A program made the translations under genes and the position numbers. A stretch of DNA of 64,000 nucleotides from Cyanobacteria bacterium SZAS-4. Its GTDB lineage: Bacteria; Cyanobacteriota; Vampirovibrionia; Obscuribacterales; Obscuribacteraceae. Shown piece by piece: positions 53,810 through 62,046 of the stretch. Location: positions 1 to 64,000 of the forward strand of contig JAFEAT010000015.1 in NCBI GenBank assembly GCA_018266255.1. Reading direction: 5' to 3'. The notes below the pieces were generated by a model. It had not been told where the DNA came from, did no database searches, and saw only the letters and a list, made by a program, of their open reading frames with translations. The first letter of the stretch is position 1. Each line of letters opens with the position of its first letter.

Positions 53810-54847
53810 GTGAGTAAAAAAACTGAAGTAAGAATCGCGCTAATCGGCGCCGGTCGCATCGGTCGAGTGCACGCACAGCACCTGAAGAACCGCATCGATG
53901 GAGCGACTTTGGTCGCAATCGCAGACAGTCATCAGCCCAGCGCGCAGAAGCTCGGCCAAGATCTTGGCATACAAAACGTCTATTCAAGCCATCGAGAGAT
54001 GTTCGCCAACGAGAAATTAGACGCGGTCTTGATCTGTTCGTCGACCGACACGCACGCCCAAATCATTGAAGACGCCGCCGCAAACGGGCTTCACATATTC
54101 TGCGAAAAGCCGATCGACCATGAGGTGAGCAAAATAGACCGTGCCCTGAAAGCGGTCGAGAAAGCTGGAGTCAAGCTGCAAATCGGCTTCAACCGCCGCT
54201 TCGATCCAAATTTCAGCCATGTGCAGAGTGTCGTCAAGGCAGGCAAGATCGGAGAACCTCACATCATTCGCATCACCAGCCGAGACCCTGCACCGCCGCC
54301 GATTGAGTACATCAAAGTTTCAGGCGGGATTTTCATGGACATGACTATCCACGATTTCGACATGGCCCGATTTCTGGCTGGCTCGGAAGTGACTAAAGTG
54401 TTCGCGATGGGAGGCGTCAGAGTCGACCCACGCATCAAAGACGCCAACGACATCGACACTGCCGTGATCACCCTGGAATTCGAGAATGGTGCCATCGCCA
54501 CGATAGACAATAGTCGACAAGCTGTGTACGGATACGACCAGCGGGTCGAGGTTTTCGGGTCTGCCGGAGCAATCTCGGCTGACAACAACACTCCTCACCG
54601 CACCACCCTGGCTGACAAATCAGGCGTTCATACCCCACTTCCGCTCAATTTCTTCATGGACCGCTATACCGAGTCTTACCTCTTGGAAATTAATCAATTC
54701 GTTCAAGCGGTTTTCGAGGGTACCGATGTGCCCGTAACAGGCGAGGACGGCAGGATGCCGGTACTGATGGCCCTGGCAGCCAGGCAGTCCCTCAGTGAGG
54801 GAAAGACCATTGCGCTTTCGGAAATAGCCGCTAAGATTTCCAAGTAG
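53810..54847 (+). CDS. iolG: myo-inositol 2-dehydrogenase
   Basis: A 345-residue Gfo/Idh/MocA oxidoreductase: N-terminal Rossmann motif GAGRIGRVHAQ, FCEKPID (Lys), and DMTIHDFDMARFL with the catalytic Asp/His. It oxidises myo-inositol to scyllo-inosose with NAD+, the entry step of the pathway, although the gene is last in the operon. GTG start nine bases after iolE. Confidence 0.9.
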   Translation: MSKKTEVRIALIGAGRIGRVHAQHLKNRIDGATLVAIADSHQPSAQKLGQDLGIQNVYSSHREMFANEKLDAVLICSSTDTHAQIIEDAAANGLHIFCEKPIDHEVSKIDRALKAVEKAGVKLQIGFNRRFDPNFSHVQSVVKAGKIGEPHIIRITSRDPAPPPIEYIKVSGGIFMDMTIHDFDMARFLAGSEVTKVFAMGGVRVDPRIKDANDIDTAVITLEFENGAIATIDNSRQAVYGYDQRVEVFGSAGAISADNNTPHRTTLADKSGVHTPLPLNFFMDRYTESYLLEINQFVQAVFEGTDVPVTGEDGRMPVLMALAARQSLSEGKTIALSEIAAKISK

Positions 54848-54888
54848 AGGGTATAAAGCCTGTGTAGCCACGCTTTTGAGGACATCGG

Positions 54889-55374
54889 GTGACCGCCGGA
54901 AAAAATCGTAATCCTCGCTCAGTTCAGGGACACGGGAACCTGGACGACCTTTTGTGGTTGCACAAAGCCAGTGCTCCGACGACAGGCGTCGAGCATGTCG
55001 AGTCGCTCGAGCAAGAGAGCTTGGACTCGGAGACCTTTGCCAGAATTTTCATTCAGACCTATCCGCGACTGGACCCTAAGAATCAAGGGCTCAGTAAGGA
55101 GCACCTGAGCAAGCTGATTATGCGCCCAGACGTCTTCTCTCACGAAGAATACGTCATGTTGATGATGTTGGCGAAATATTTCGACACCATCGCCAACCTC
55201 GTAGATGACGAACCAGGTCCGCAAACCATCATCACTCCGATGGACCGCGAAGTGCTGTGCCAATTTTTGGTGCACGGCAAGTTGAGCCTGGCCGAACTGC
55301 ACCGCTGGCGACTGCTTTGTATGGCGCCAAAAGAAGATCCAGCATTCGAAGGACCGCCTCTAAGCGGCGCTTAG
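54889..55374 (+). CDS. hypothetical helical protein
   Basis: A 161-residue soluble, mainly helical protein starting at GTG behind GAGG, with no signal or known motif. It lies 41 bp after iolG on the same strand and may be read from the same transcript, although nothing links it to inositol use. A copy of the ACCANATNTGGT palindrome starts just after its stop. Confidence 0.55.
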   Translation: MTAGKNRNPRSVQGHGNLDDLLWLHKASAPTTGVEHVESLEQESLDSETFARIFIQTYPRLDPKNQGLSKEHLSKLIMRPDVFSHEEYVMLMMLAKYFDTIANLVDDEPGPQTIITPMDREVLCQFLVHGKLSLAELHRWRLLCMAPKEDPAFEGPPLSGA

Positions 55375-55381
55375 TAACCGC

Positions 55382-55393
55382 ACCATATTTGGT
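55382..55393. repeat. ACCANATNTGGT palindrome, copy 6
   Basis: Reads ACCATATTTGGT within GCACCA/TGGTGC arms, intergenic between two convergent genes. A one-mismatch relative (AGCACATGTGGT) lies at 55427-55438, within the convergent small gene. Confidence 0.6.
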
Positions 55394-55394
55394 G

Positions 55395-55583
55395 CTATAC
55401 GGCGTGTTGCTTTTGGCAACCTGGCGAGCACATGTGGTGCCCGTCAACTTCTGCAATTGACTTACCTTTGGTCGACTCAGCGATCGCCTTTTCCTCGACG
55501 GTCTTCAATTTCTTTGCACCATCGGCGGGTTTGCCGTCTGGATGCAAATAATCGATATCGTCTTCTTTCTTTGTCGTTGACAT
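55395..55583 (-). CDS. small protein with Cys/His C-terminus
   Basis: A 62-residue polar protein with GAGAAAGG before its ATG. The N-terminus is acidic, and the C-terminus reads HHMCSPGCQKQH, which could bind a metal ion. No family is recognised. It converges with the iol-side gene and diverges from the receiver at 55724. Confidence 0.5.
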   Translation of the reverse strand: MSTTKKEDDIDYLHPDGKPADGAKKLKTVEEKAIAESTKGKSIAEVDGHHMCSPGCQKQHAV

Positions 55584-55723
55584 AACCTTTCTCCACAAGA
55601 CGCTTTGTGGACGCGACCAAAGTCCGTCGAGTTCCCGAAGCGTTATACTTAAGATTGGTTCGAAGTTTTGCGTTGCATATACAAAGTAGCCAAAAACTAC
55701 AGTTCGTGTGCTCGAGGTCCGAA

Positions 55724-56107
55724 ATGGACGATAGAAGAGTTTTGGTTGTTGAAGACGACAAAAGCAATCAAGTCGTATTCTCTACGCTGCTCAAAAACAT
55801 GGGACTCGATTTCGATCTCGCCGAAACCGGTCGGCAAGCAGTCGATGCGGTTAGACAACGCCCATACGCCATTATTCTCATGGACATCAGAATGCCTGAG
55901 CTTGACGGATTGGAAGCCACCAAAACCATTCGCTCGCTAGGCTCGGTCAATGGCAAGCAAATTCCAATTGTCGCAGTGACAGCACAAGCGATGGATGGCG
56001 ATAAAGAGCGCTGCATCTGGGCGGGAATGAGTGATTATCTCTCCAAACCGTTCACGCGAGAGGAGCTGGAGAAAACAATCTTTCGCTGGATTGGAAACTC
56101 TCAATAA
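55724..56107 (+). CDS. stand-alone receiver-domain response regulator
   Basis: A 127-residue single receiver domain: acidic pair VEDD near residues 10-13, phospho-acceptor in IILMDIRMPELDG, Thr in VAVTAQA and Lys in YLSKPF. It has the sequence style of receivers from hybrid kinases. GAGG precedes the ATG. No kinase is adjacent. It converges exactly with the next gene (56108). Confidence 0.85.
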   Translation: MDDRRVLVVEDDKSNQVVFSTLLKNMGLDFDLAETGRQAVDAVRQRPYAIILMDIRMPELDGLEATKTIRSLGSVNGKQIPIVAVTAQAMDGDKERCIWAGMSDYLSKPFTREELEKTIFRWIGNSQ

Positions 56108-56404
56108 CTAACTTTCGGAGTATCGCGCCGCTATCGCCGCTTCCTGCAACAATCTGTACTCTTCTGACGACGACAGTTCAAGCGGTCCACTTTTCACACG
56201 CTTGTACATATTCGAACAGTTGTCACAACGAGAAAAAGCGATGTAGGAAAACGTCTGCGGACCGTCATCGCCGTGCACTTTCAACGTTTCAAGCGAGTTC
56301 AACTTACGACGATTACAGCCTGGGCACTTGTCGCGCAGAATATTTGGCAAAAGCGGCGTAATCAAAATCACCGCGAAAACAATGAACCAGTGCCAATCCT
56401 TCAT
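56108..56404 (-). CDS. membrane protein with zinc-ribbon
   Basis: A 98-residue protein with one N-terminal hydrophobic helix (about 5-22) followed by CPGC and CDNC pairs, a zinc-ribbon-like site facing the cytoplasm or periplasm, and a helical tail. Function unknown. Its stop abuts the receiver gene on the opposite strand. Confidence 0.6.
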   Translation of the reverse strand: MKDWHWFIVFAVILITPLLPNILRDKCPGCNRRKLNSLETLKVHGDDGPQTFSYIAFSRCDNCSNMYKRVKSGPLELSSSEEYRLLQEAAIAARYSES

Positions 56405-56665
56405 CTTTCAATCCTCCTCAGCTGTTTATATCACAACGCACATGGAGCGCTTGAAGTCATGAGTAGTTATGTCGCAAATGTATGAATAGATGAACGGGCC
56501 AATAATTCAAAACTTGCACTAACACTACAAGTTGTGCATCTTTCCAGAATTGGCTCGGTCAGCGAATCTTCGACGCACCACCTGCGCCAAAGTTCTAATC
56601 CATCACAGGCTCATCAATTAGCAGACTTTTAAAAATTTCGAGGCAATCCTTGTTCTAGAGCGCAC

Positions 56666-57112
56666 ATGGACGTAAAATGGAGTTTGGGATTAGCCTCGGT
56701 AGTATTCATGGAAAAACCAGCAATTTTAGTGGTCGAAGATCACGTCATAGAACAGAAACTGCTTTTTCTTCTGGCGAAAAAATATGGATACGATGTCCAG
56801 ATTGTATCCAGCTCTGAAGAGGCTTTAACAGAACTCGAGAAAGGCCGTTTGTACGCTCTCATTCTGATGGATTGGAAGTTGCCTGGAAGTGACGGCTTGA
56901 CGTGCACGCAGCGGATACGCGAACTAGAGCGCGACAAAGGCTACCACACACCGATCGTGGCTATCACAGGGCGCGCCATGGACGGCGACAAAAAGAAATG
57001 CCTCGGCGCTGGAATGGATGACTACATGAGCAAACCATTCACAGCTGAAGAGTTCAGAGAGATGATTTGCAGATGGATTCCAGACGGCGGCGGCAAGCAC
57101 GCGTCTCACTAG
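56666..57112 (+). CDS. stand-alone receiver-domain response regulator
   Basis: A 148-residue protein (134 if it starts at ATG 56708) with one receiver domain: VVEDH, phospho-acceptor in LILMDWKLPGSDG, AITGRAMDGDKKKCL and YMSKPFT. It is clearly paralogous to the receiver at 55724: both share AMDGDK, SKPFT and a C-terminal RWI. No output domain. It likely serves as a phosphorelay intermediate for unlinked kinases. Confidence 0.85.
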   Translation: MDVKWSLGLASVVFMEKPAILVVEDHVIEQKLLFLLAKKYGYDVQIVSSSEEALTELEKGRLYALILMDWKLPGSDGLTCTQRIRELERDKGYHTPIVAITGRAMDGDKKKCLGAGMDDYMSKPFTAEEFREMICRWIPDGGGKHASH

Positions 57113-57151
57113 GGTTAGTAGCACCTTGTCTCACGGATGCGACGCGTGATG

Positions 57152-57598
57152 CTAAGCGCTTTTCGCTAATGGCGCCATGCCAGATTTCAACGTGTATACG
57201 ACATTGTGTGTGACATCTTGATCTGGTATCAGATCACTCTGCACCATGGACAGTGACAAATTGTCCAGTTCGCTCAAACTTGATTCGTACAATGACAAGA
57301 CACTATTTTCGAGATTCTCGAAGAACAGCAAAACACGCATCGATAGCTCATCTGCAGCTCCGCTCAAGACAAGGTCCATACTCGGTCTGCGCGAAATGTG
57401 ACTCGACGGTGTACTGGACAGTTCTCTCAGCCGCCTCTTCAACTTCTGTGCTCGCTTCGAGTGAGCGATATGCAACTCCTCGAGTTCCGCTTTTATGTCG
57501 AGGTTTGGCAGCCTTTCAACCACTCTTTTGTATGCTTCTGCCGCGGTAATTTCTTCCATCAACAATGAATTCAACACGCTTATCACGTCTTTAGTCAT
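57152..57598 (-). CDS. ferritin-like four-helix (DUF2383-like) protein
   Basis: A 148-residue helical protein with GAGGTG before ATG 57598. The opening LNSLLMEEITAAEAYKRVV and the next helix with EELHIAHSKRAQKL follow the pattern of DUF2383/ferritin-like bundles, with Glu and His suitably spaced for a metal site. It is probably a stress protein. It is transcribed divergently from ku. Confidence 0.55.
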   Translation of the reverse strand: MTKDVISVLNSLLMEEITAAEAYKRVVERLPNLDIKAELEELHIAHSKRAQKLKRRLRELSSTPSSHISRRPSMDLVLSGAADELSMRVLLFFENLENSVLSLYESSLSELDNLSLSMVQSDLIPDQDVTHNVVYTLKSGMAPLAKSA

Positions 57599-57774
57599 CA
57601 ACGACACCTCAAGAAAACTTGCACTTGAAGACATATCGAAGTGTTGCAATGTTCCCAAAATCATCTGGAGTCAATGTTTCCAGTCTCGAGTGCTGAAGTG
57701 ATATCAGACTGCTGGAACTCGATCGAGAGGTTCCCGTCTTCACTTCAATCGAAGACACTGTATTGGAGCGTAAT

Positions 57775-58722
57775 ATGCCAAGAGCGATTTGGAGCGGAGT
57801 GATAAGTTTCGGTCTCGTCAGTATCCCAGTCAAGTTGTACACAGCCACCGAAAGTAAAAGTCTGTCGTTTCACCAGTTGCACGAAAAGTGCAAAACGCGC
57901 ATCAAAGAGTTGCGGTGGTGCCCGCACTGCGACAGGCAAGTGGATTACGACGAAATCGTAAGAGGATTCGAATACAGCAAGGATAACTATGTCGTCGTGA
58001 CAAAGGAAGACTTAGAAGAACTTCCACTGCCGAGCAAGAACATCATCAACATCACAGCATTCGTCAACGCAGAAGAGATCGACCCGCTGTACTTCAACGG
58101 CAGTTATTACTTGCAGCCAGAAAAACTAGCGCAAAAACCATGCGCGCTGTTTATGCACGCCATGGAAGAGAAAGAGATGGTAGCAATCGGCACTCTGGCA
58201 CTCCGCAACAAAGAACGGCTGTGCTCCTTGCGTGTGCTTGGTGGAAATTTGATCCTGGAGATGTTGCTCTACCCGGACGAAATTCGTGTCGATATGAAGT
58301 CGAAACTCCCCGCAGCAAAGCTGACCAAACAAGAAATGACAATGGCATCAAGTTTGATCGACATGATGGCGCAGAGATTCAATCCTCAAGATTTTGAGGA
58401 TCATTACAGAGAGGCTCTGTCAGCGCTTATCAAAGCAAAAGTAGACGGCGATGAAACGATCGAGCAGCCAGAATCAGCAAAACCAACACACGTTGTTGAT
58501 TTGATGGAAGCTCTGCGAGCCAGCGTAGAAAATGCGAAAGCAGGTCGCAATAAAAAATCGCCGCAAGCTGAAGAGGAAAAATTGATCAAGGCAGTGAGGA
58601 AGCAAGCCTCCCACCGAAAAGCAGCTGACAAGGGCGTTTCCGCGAAGGAGGTTACGCGCACCACTCGTGCTAAAGCGGCAAGCCGAAAGAAACCAGCCGC
58701 GAAAAAACGTGGTGCAGCTTAA
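57775..58722 (+). CDS. ku: Ku protein (non-homologous end joining)
   Basis: A 315-residue bacterial Ku: MPRAIWSGVISFGLVSIPVKLY at the start, the core beta-barrel ring with DYDEIVRGFEYSKDNYV and NGSYYLQPEKLA, and a long Lys/Ala/Arg C-terminal tail that binds DNA. Ku rings load on double-strand ends and recruit LigD. No ligD is in the window. ATG 57775 follows GGAGCG; ATG 57763 is an alternative. Confidence 0.93.
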   Translation: MPRAIWSGVISFGLVSIPVKLYTATESKSLSFHQLHEKCKTRIKELRWCPHCDRQVDYDEIVRGFEYSKDNYVVVTKEDLEELPLPSKNIINITAFVNAEEIDPLYFNGSYYLQPEKLAQKPCALFMHAMEEKEMVAIGTLALRNKERLCSLRVLGGNLILEMLLYPDEIRVDMKSKLPAAKLTKQEMTMASSLIDMMAQRFNPQDFEDHYREALSALIKAKVDGDETIEQPESAKPTHVVDLMEALRASVENAKAGRNKKSPQAEEEKLIKAVRKQASHRKAADKGVSAKEVTRTTRAKAASRKKPAAKKRGAA

Positions 58723-58732
58723 TTCCGAAATT

Positions 58733-58762
58733 TTGAAGGATGCCCCAGGAGGCATCCTTCAA
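58733..58762. terminator. hairpin between convergent ku and LRV genes
   Basis: A perfect 12-bp stem TTGAAGGATGCC/GGCATCCTTCAA with a six-base loop, just after the ku stop. There is no T-tract, so it may be an intrinsic terminator of low strength or an mRNA 3' protecting hairpin. Confidence 0.5.
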
Positions 58763-58817
58763 TGGTGCTTACGTGCGTCGTCTAGCTGTGCTTCTTTTGC
58801 TAGCGTTCTATATAACC

Positions 58818-59432
58818 CTAACCTAGAGCCACTTTTCGCAGGGTCTCATTGGCGCGTTGTGTGCGTTGCAGCGGCATCCTTGCCAGCACTGGCGGTGCTA
58901 TGCGATTGAGTGTTCGGCGCGCGCGGTGCGCCACATAGCAGTTTTCGTCTTCGGCTAGGGCATGCAACAACTCCTTATCTAAATTGTGATTCTCAGCCAT
59001 AGCAAATCTGACATCAACGTGACTGTCGTTGACTAGAATGCTTAAGATTTCAGCCGGAGTATTCTCATTTTCAGCCACAGCTGCACGCACACTTGGTGAC
59101 TCGTGACAGGCTAAACGAGCCAAAGTAGAAGGTGCAGCCTTGGGATTTTCAGCGATGCGTTCTGCAAAAACATTACTGTCCACACTGGCTAGAACATCGA
59201 GAACTGCCGGGTGAGTTTCGGGGCTCTTAGCGATTAGCCAGCACACCTTCGCGGCTAAGTGATCCGACTCAGCTACAGCAGTTTCATCTGTATCTTCGGT
59301 CAGCTCAACCAGACGCGCCCAGATCAACCGTCTGAGCAGCATTTCTATGTGTTCTGGCCATTCCCACTCCAACAAATAAGTGTAAGGAAAGTTGTCAGAG
59401 TTTCTTTCGGAATGTAGTATTACTGAATGCAT
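58818..59432 (-). CDS. leucine-rich-variant repeat protein
   Basis: A 204-residue protein with about five LRV/HEAT-like units (residues 55-190), such as ACHESPSVRAAVAENENTPAE and NDSHVDVRFAMAENHNLDKE. These are closely related in style to the C-terminal repeats of the receiver-LRV regulator at 29835. Unlike that one, it has no receiver domain. GGGAGG precedes the ATG, with a small hairpin (59447-59461) just upstream. The function is probably protein binding. Confidence 0.7.
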   Translation of the reverse strand: MHSVILHSERNSDNFPYTYLLEWEWPEHIEMLLRRLIWARLVELTEDTDETAVAESDHLAAKVCWLIAKSPETHPAVLDVLASVDSNVFAERIAENPKAAPSTLARLACHESPSVRAAVAENENTPAEILSILVNDSHVDVRFAMAENHNLDKELLHALAEDENCYVAHRARRTLNRIAPPVLARMPLQRTQRANETLRKVALG

Positions 59433-59918
59433 TGTATTAGCTCCCTCCCGCTTGAAGCGGGCTCGTACGCATGTTCCCGTTATATCATGTAAACATGGTT
59501 AAGATCGGCTAAAGACGCCGGCTTCGACCACTTTCGATGTATGGAAAACCCCGAGTCCGAACTTCAACCCTCGTGGTTGGTAGTACGGAAACACAGACGG
59601 GACAAGCCTGCACAAGTTCCCAAGCTGAAAAAGAGCGCAGCGGAAAACTATGGATTTCCTAGCTGGGCAGCGTTCTCGGGAGTCTAGTTCGTGGTCAGTT
59701 AGCAACAACAAGAAAGGCACTTGAAAGGACCTTGTAATCGACTCGCACACAAAAACCTGAACAGATCGATGTCTGCAGTTAATTGAAAATCGAAGAAACA
59801 TTAATGGCAAAAGCGGCAACGATTTCGCAAATACTGCCGTCATCTAGCGCCGACAACAAATAGTCGAAGTCATCAGTTAGACAGACAATCCTTCACAAGA
59901 AGGAACACTGGAGGGTAA
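59433..59918. other. intergenic region, no convincing gene
   Basis: About 490 bp between the divergent LRV gene and the stress-protein gene. Only a low-quality open frame (59499-59843, minus) is present. It lacks a ribosome binding site and has the composition of noncoding sequence. Confidence 0.4.
59447..59461 (-). promoter_or_regulatory. hairpin abutting the ribosome binding site of the LRV gene
   Basis: CCCGC/GCGGG arms around a five-base loop. On the minus strand the right arm runs straight into the GGGAGG ribosome binding site of the 58818 gene, so folding could affect translation. No other evidence. Confidence 0.3.
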
Positions 59919-60443
59919 ATGGCGCAAACAGTAATAGGGTTAACAACCACAATTGACCAGGCAGAACTGCTCGTAGACAGATTGAAAACTGCTGGCTTCA
60001 GCAGCAACGACATCTCGGTACTTTTGCCAGACAAAGAAGGGTCGCAGGACTTCGCCCATAAGAATACGACTAAGGCACCAGAAGGCGCTACAGCTGGTGC
60101 ATCGACCGGCGGCGTTATCGGTGGTGCTCTCGGCTGGTTGGCTGGGATTGGCGCCCTGGCCATCCCTGGTCTAGGCGCTTTCGTGGCAGCTGGACCAATC
60201 ATGGCAGCACTGAGTGGTGCGGCAGTCGGAGCCACAGTCGGTGGAGCGACAGGTGCTTTGATCGGATTGGGTATTCCTGAGTACGAAGCAAAAATGTACG
60301 AAGGAAAAATCCGCGAAGGGAATATCCTCATCGCTGCCCACAGCGACAATAAGGATATGCTCAAAGCGGCTGAAGACATCTTCAAAGATTTAGGAGCTAA
60401 AGACGTTCACAGAACCTCTGAAGCCAAAGTCGAGAAGAAGTAG
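59919..60443 (+). CDS. general-stress 17M/YflT-like protein with glycine-zipper helices
   Basis: A 174-residue protein. An N-terminal alpha/beta half (TVIGLTTTIDQAELLVDRLKTAGF) is typical of general-stress-protein 17M-like domains. Next comes a Gly/Ala-rich hydrophobic region (about 62-115) with glycine-zipper spacing, and a C-terminal VLIAAHS-type strand and helix. It is probably membrane-associated and stress-induced. A clear intrinsic terminator follows. Confidence 0.72.
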   Translation: MAQTVIGLTTTIDQAELLVDRLKTAGFSSNDISVLLPDKEGSQDFAHKNTTKAPEGATAGASTGGVIGGALGWLAGIGALAIPGLGAFVAAGPIMAALSGAAVGATVGGATGALIGLGIPEYEAKMYEGKIREGNILIAAHSDNKDMLKAAEDIFKDLGAKDVHRTSEAKVEKK

Positions 60444-60501
60444 ACAGTTCTGAAATCAGTGGTGCGCTACGCATATCGAAGCACCACTCAATTCAAAATA
60501 C

Positions 60502-60536
60502 AAAAGAGGGTTGCGCTAAAACGCAACCCTCTTTTT
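60502..60536. terminator. bidirectional intrinsic terminator
   Basis: A 13-bp stem AAAGAGGGTTGCG/CGCAACCCTCTTT with a six-base loop and T-runs on both sides, lying between the convergent stress-protein and nuclease-fold genes. The structure is classic. Confidence 0.85.
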
Positions 60537-60555
60537 AGACTGAACTGACTATCTA

Positions 60556-62046
60556 TCAACGTGCTGCTGTACTTGGAGCAGCAACGGTGCTCTCCGGTTC
60601 ATTAGCAACAGACGAGACTGAGGTCACCACATGTGGTATTTCAAACCGTTCGTTTTTCAACTTAGGCAAGAGAATCGTAGGTAGTGAGAACGAGACGAAC
60701 GACTGGAAGCAAGACATCCAGGTCTTCGCTCTCATCAGCCTCATGCCCTCAACAACCTTGCGAACAGTGGCTTCTAGTTGCAGCAAATTAGCCACGTAGA
60801 CAATCTGAGCTTCCGGTTTGACTCTCTTGAAGTGATCTTTCACTTCTTGCGAGATGCCGGCCGTGGAAACAACGAAAGCAAGTTTAGGTCTTTGCAATGC
60901 AATTCTTGTACCGAGCGAATATGCATGATTCAATCCAAATTCGCTATCTTTCAACTCAAATAGAACGAGGGTGCCATCGATATCTACGATGAACTCGACG
61001 TTGTCTGAACCTTCTTCTGAGTGCAGGATAATGCGATCTGAATTTACGCCTAGACTGTTCAAAAGACGAACAACAGTGGCCGTCATCCAGTAATTGCTGT
61101 CCAACATGCTCTGGAGACTTTCGTCAGCAGCGAGCAATCCCTCGATAGGTTCTGATGCAATGTTCTTTCCGCAAGAACACAAAACGCCCAGTGCGCCCAT
61201 CTGTTCGATGGTTTCGCGACTTTCGACGCGGTTCACGTGAGCACCGGTTTTGGAGCACATTACAACATACTCTTGATGAACCAGATCTGCCTGCAGAAGT
61301 TGATCGACAAATTTGATCAGCTCACTAGCATTTTCAGATTTTTGCTTGAGCAACTCCTTCGCCAGAATCACACCCGATCGGCGAACCAACTGCGCAGTTT
61401 CGCGGATGCTCGGGTTCTCGAGAGCCTTAGCGGCTTTCAATTCTTTATCACCGATTTTCGAGGCCAAATGATATGAATCATCTTGAGCGGCGACGATGTC
61501 ATTGAACTGCTTGTTCTCTAACACATCTGCTGTCCACTTAATGTCTACATTGCGATCTTCGAATGCTCTCGTCACTGCATCGGCAAACTCATTCAGGCTG
61601 CTGGTTTCATCAGGATCACCGATGAACCCTACTCGCAGACGACTGATAGTGTCCGGAGTCGACTTCTCTCCAGACTTGGAGTAGAAATCTACTACTGTGA
61701 CGAAGAGCAGACCGGCACCATCTTCACTGAAGAACACTTCACCTTGAATGTCAGGCGTCTTCGTGGTGCCCTTGTGACCTTCCAAACCGAAATCGTAGCC
61801 CAATTTTTCGAGACTCATGAGCTTGCGACGCCCAAACTCACATTCCTTTTCTAAATCTTCCAGCTCGTCTTCTTCTCCCGAGTTGAGCGTCTCGTCGCCG
61901 TTTCCACCAAAGACATGCGAGAAACTTTGAGCCGCTTTGCGCATCAGCGGCTCGTATCCGACCCGCTCAAGACGGTCGATCAGACCTTCAAAACTATTCG
62001 GAGAATAGCTCAATGTGGACGATCGGCTGTCGATAAAAAGATTCAT
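60556..62046 (-). CDS. PD-(D/E)XK nuclease-fold protein with helical and cysteine-rich domains
   Basis: A 496-residue protein. Residues about 1-230 are mixed alpha/beta without known motif. A helical stretch (about 230-280) leads to YVVMCSKTG and LCSCGK, a possible zinc site. Residues about 350-440 have EEGSDNVEFIVDI, then LVLFELKDSEFG, the D...E-x-K arrangement of PD-(D/E)XK nucleases, then LAFVVSTAG and IVYVANLLQLE typical of the core sheet. The tail is Ser/Ala-rich. It is probably a nuclease or its catalytically inert relative, perhaps in defence or repair. No methylase or helicase is nearby. Confidence 0.6.
   Translation of the reverse strand: MNLFIDSRSSTLSYSPNSFEGLIDRLERVGYEPLMRKAAQSFSHVFGGNGDETLNSGEEDELEDLEKECEFGRRKLMSLEKLGYDFGLEGHKGTTKTPDIQGEVFFSEDGAGLLFVTVVDFYSKSGEKSTPDTISRLRVGFIGDPDETSSLNEFADAVTRAFEDRNVDIKWTADVLENKQFNDIVAAQDDSYHLASKIGDKELKAAKALENPSIRETAQLVRRSGVILAKELLKQKSENASELIKFVDQLLQADLVHQEYVVMCSKTGAHVNRVESRETIEQMGALGVLCSCGKNIASEPIEGLLAADESLQSMLDSNYWMTATVVRLLNSLGVNSDRIILHSEEGSDNVEFIVDIDGTLVLFELKDSEFGLNHAYSLGTRIALQRPKLAFVVSTAGISQEVKDHFKRVKPEAQIVYVANLLQLEATVRKVVEGMRLMRAKTWMSCFQSFVSFSLPTILLPKLKNERFEIPHVVTSVSSVANEPESTVAAPSTAAR
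60626..60637. repeat. ACCANATNTGGT palindrome, copy 7
   Basis: Reads ACCACATGTGGT, in the C-terminal coding part of the nuclease-fold gene. Confidence 0.6.

Noticed and set aside
24268..55487. GCGATCGC (HIP1-type octamer) at 24268 and 55480
   Set aside because: Only two copies were noticed in 64 kb, near the chance expectation of about one; not evidence for HIP1 enrichment.
59499..59843. 114-codon reverse-strand open frame
   Set aside because: No ribosome binding site, Cys/Arg/Phe-rich composition typical of noncoding frames, and no similarity recognised.
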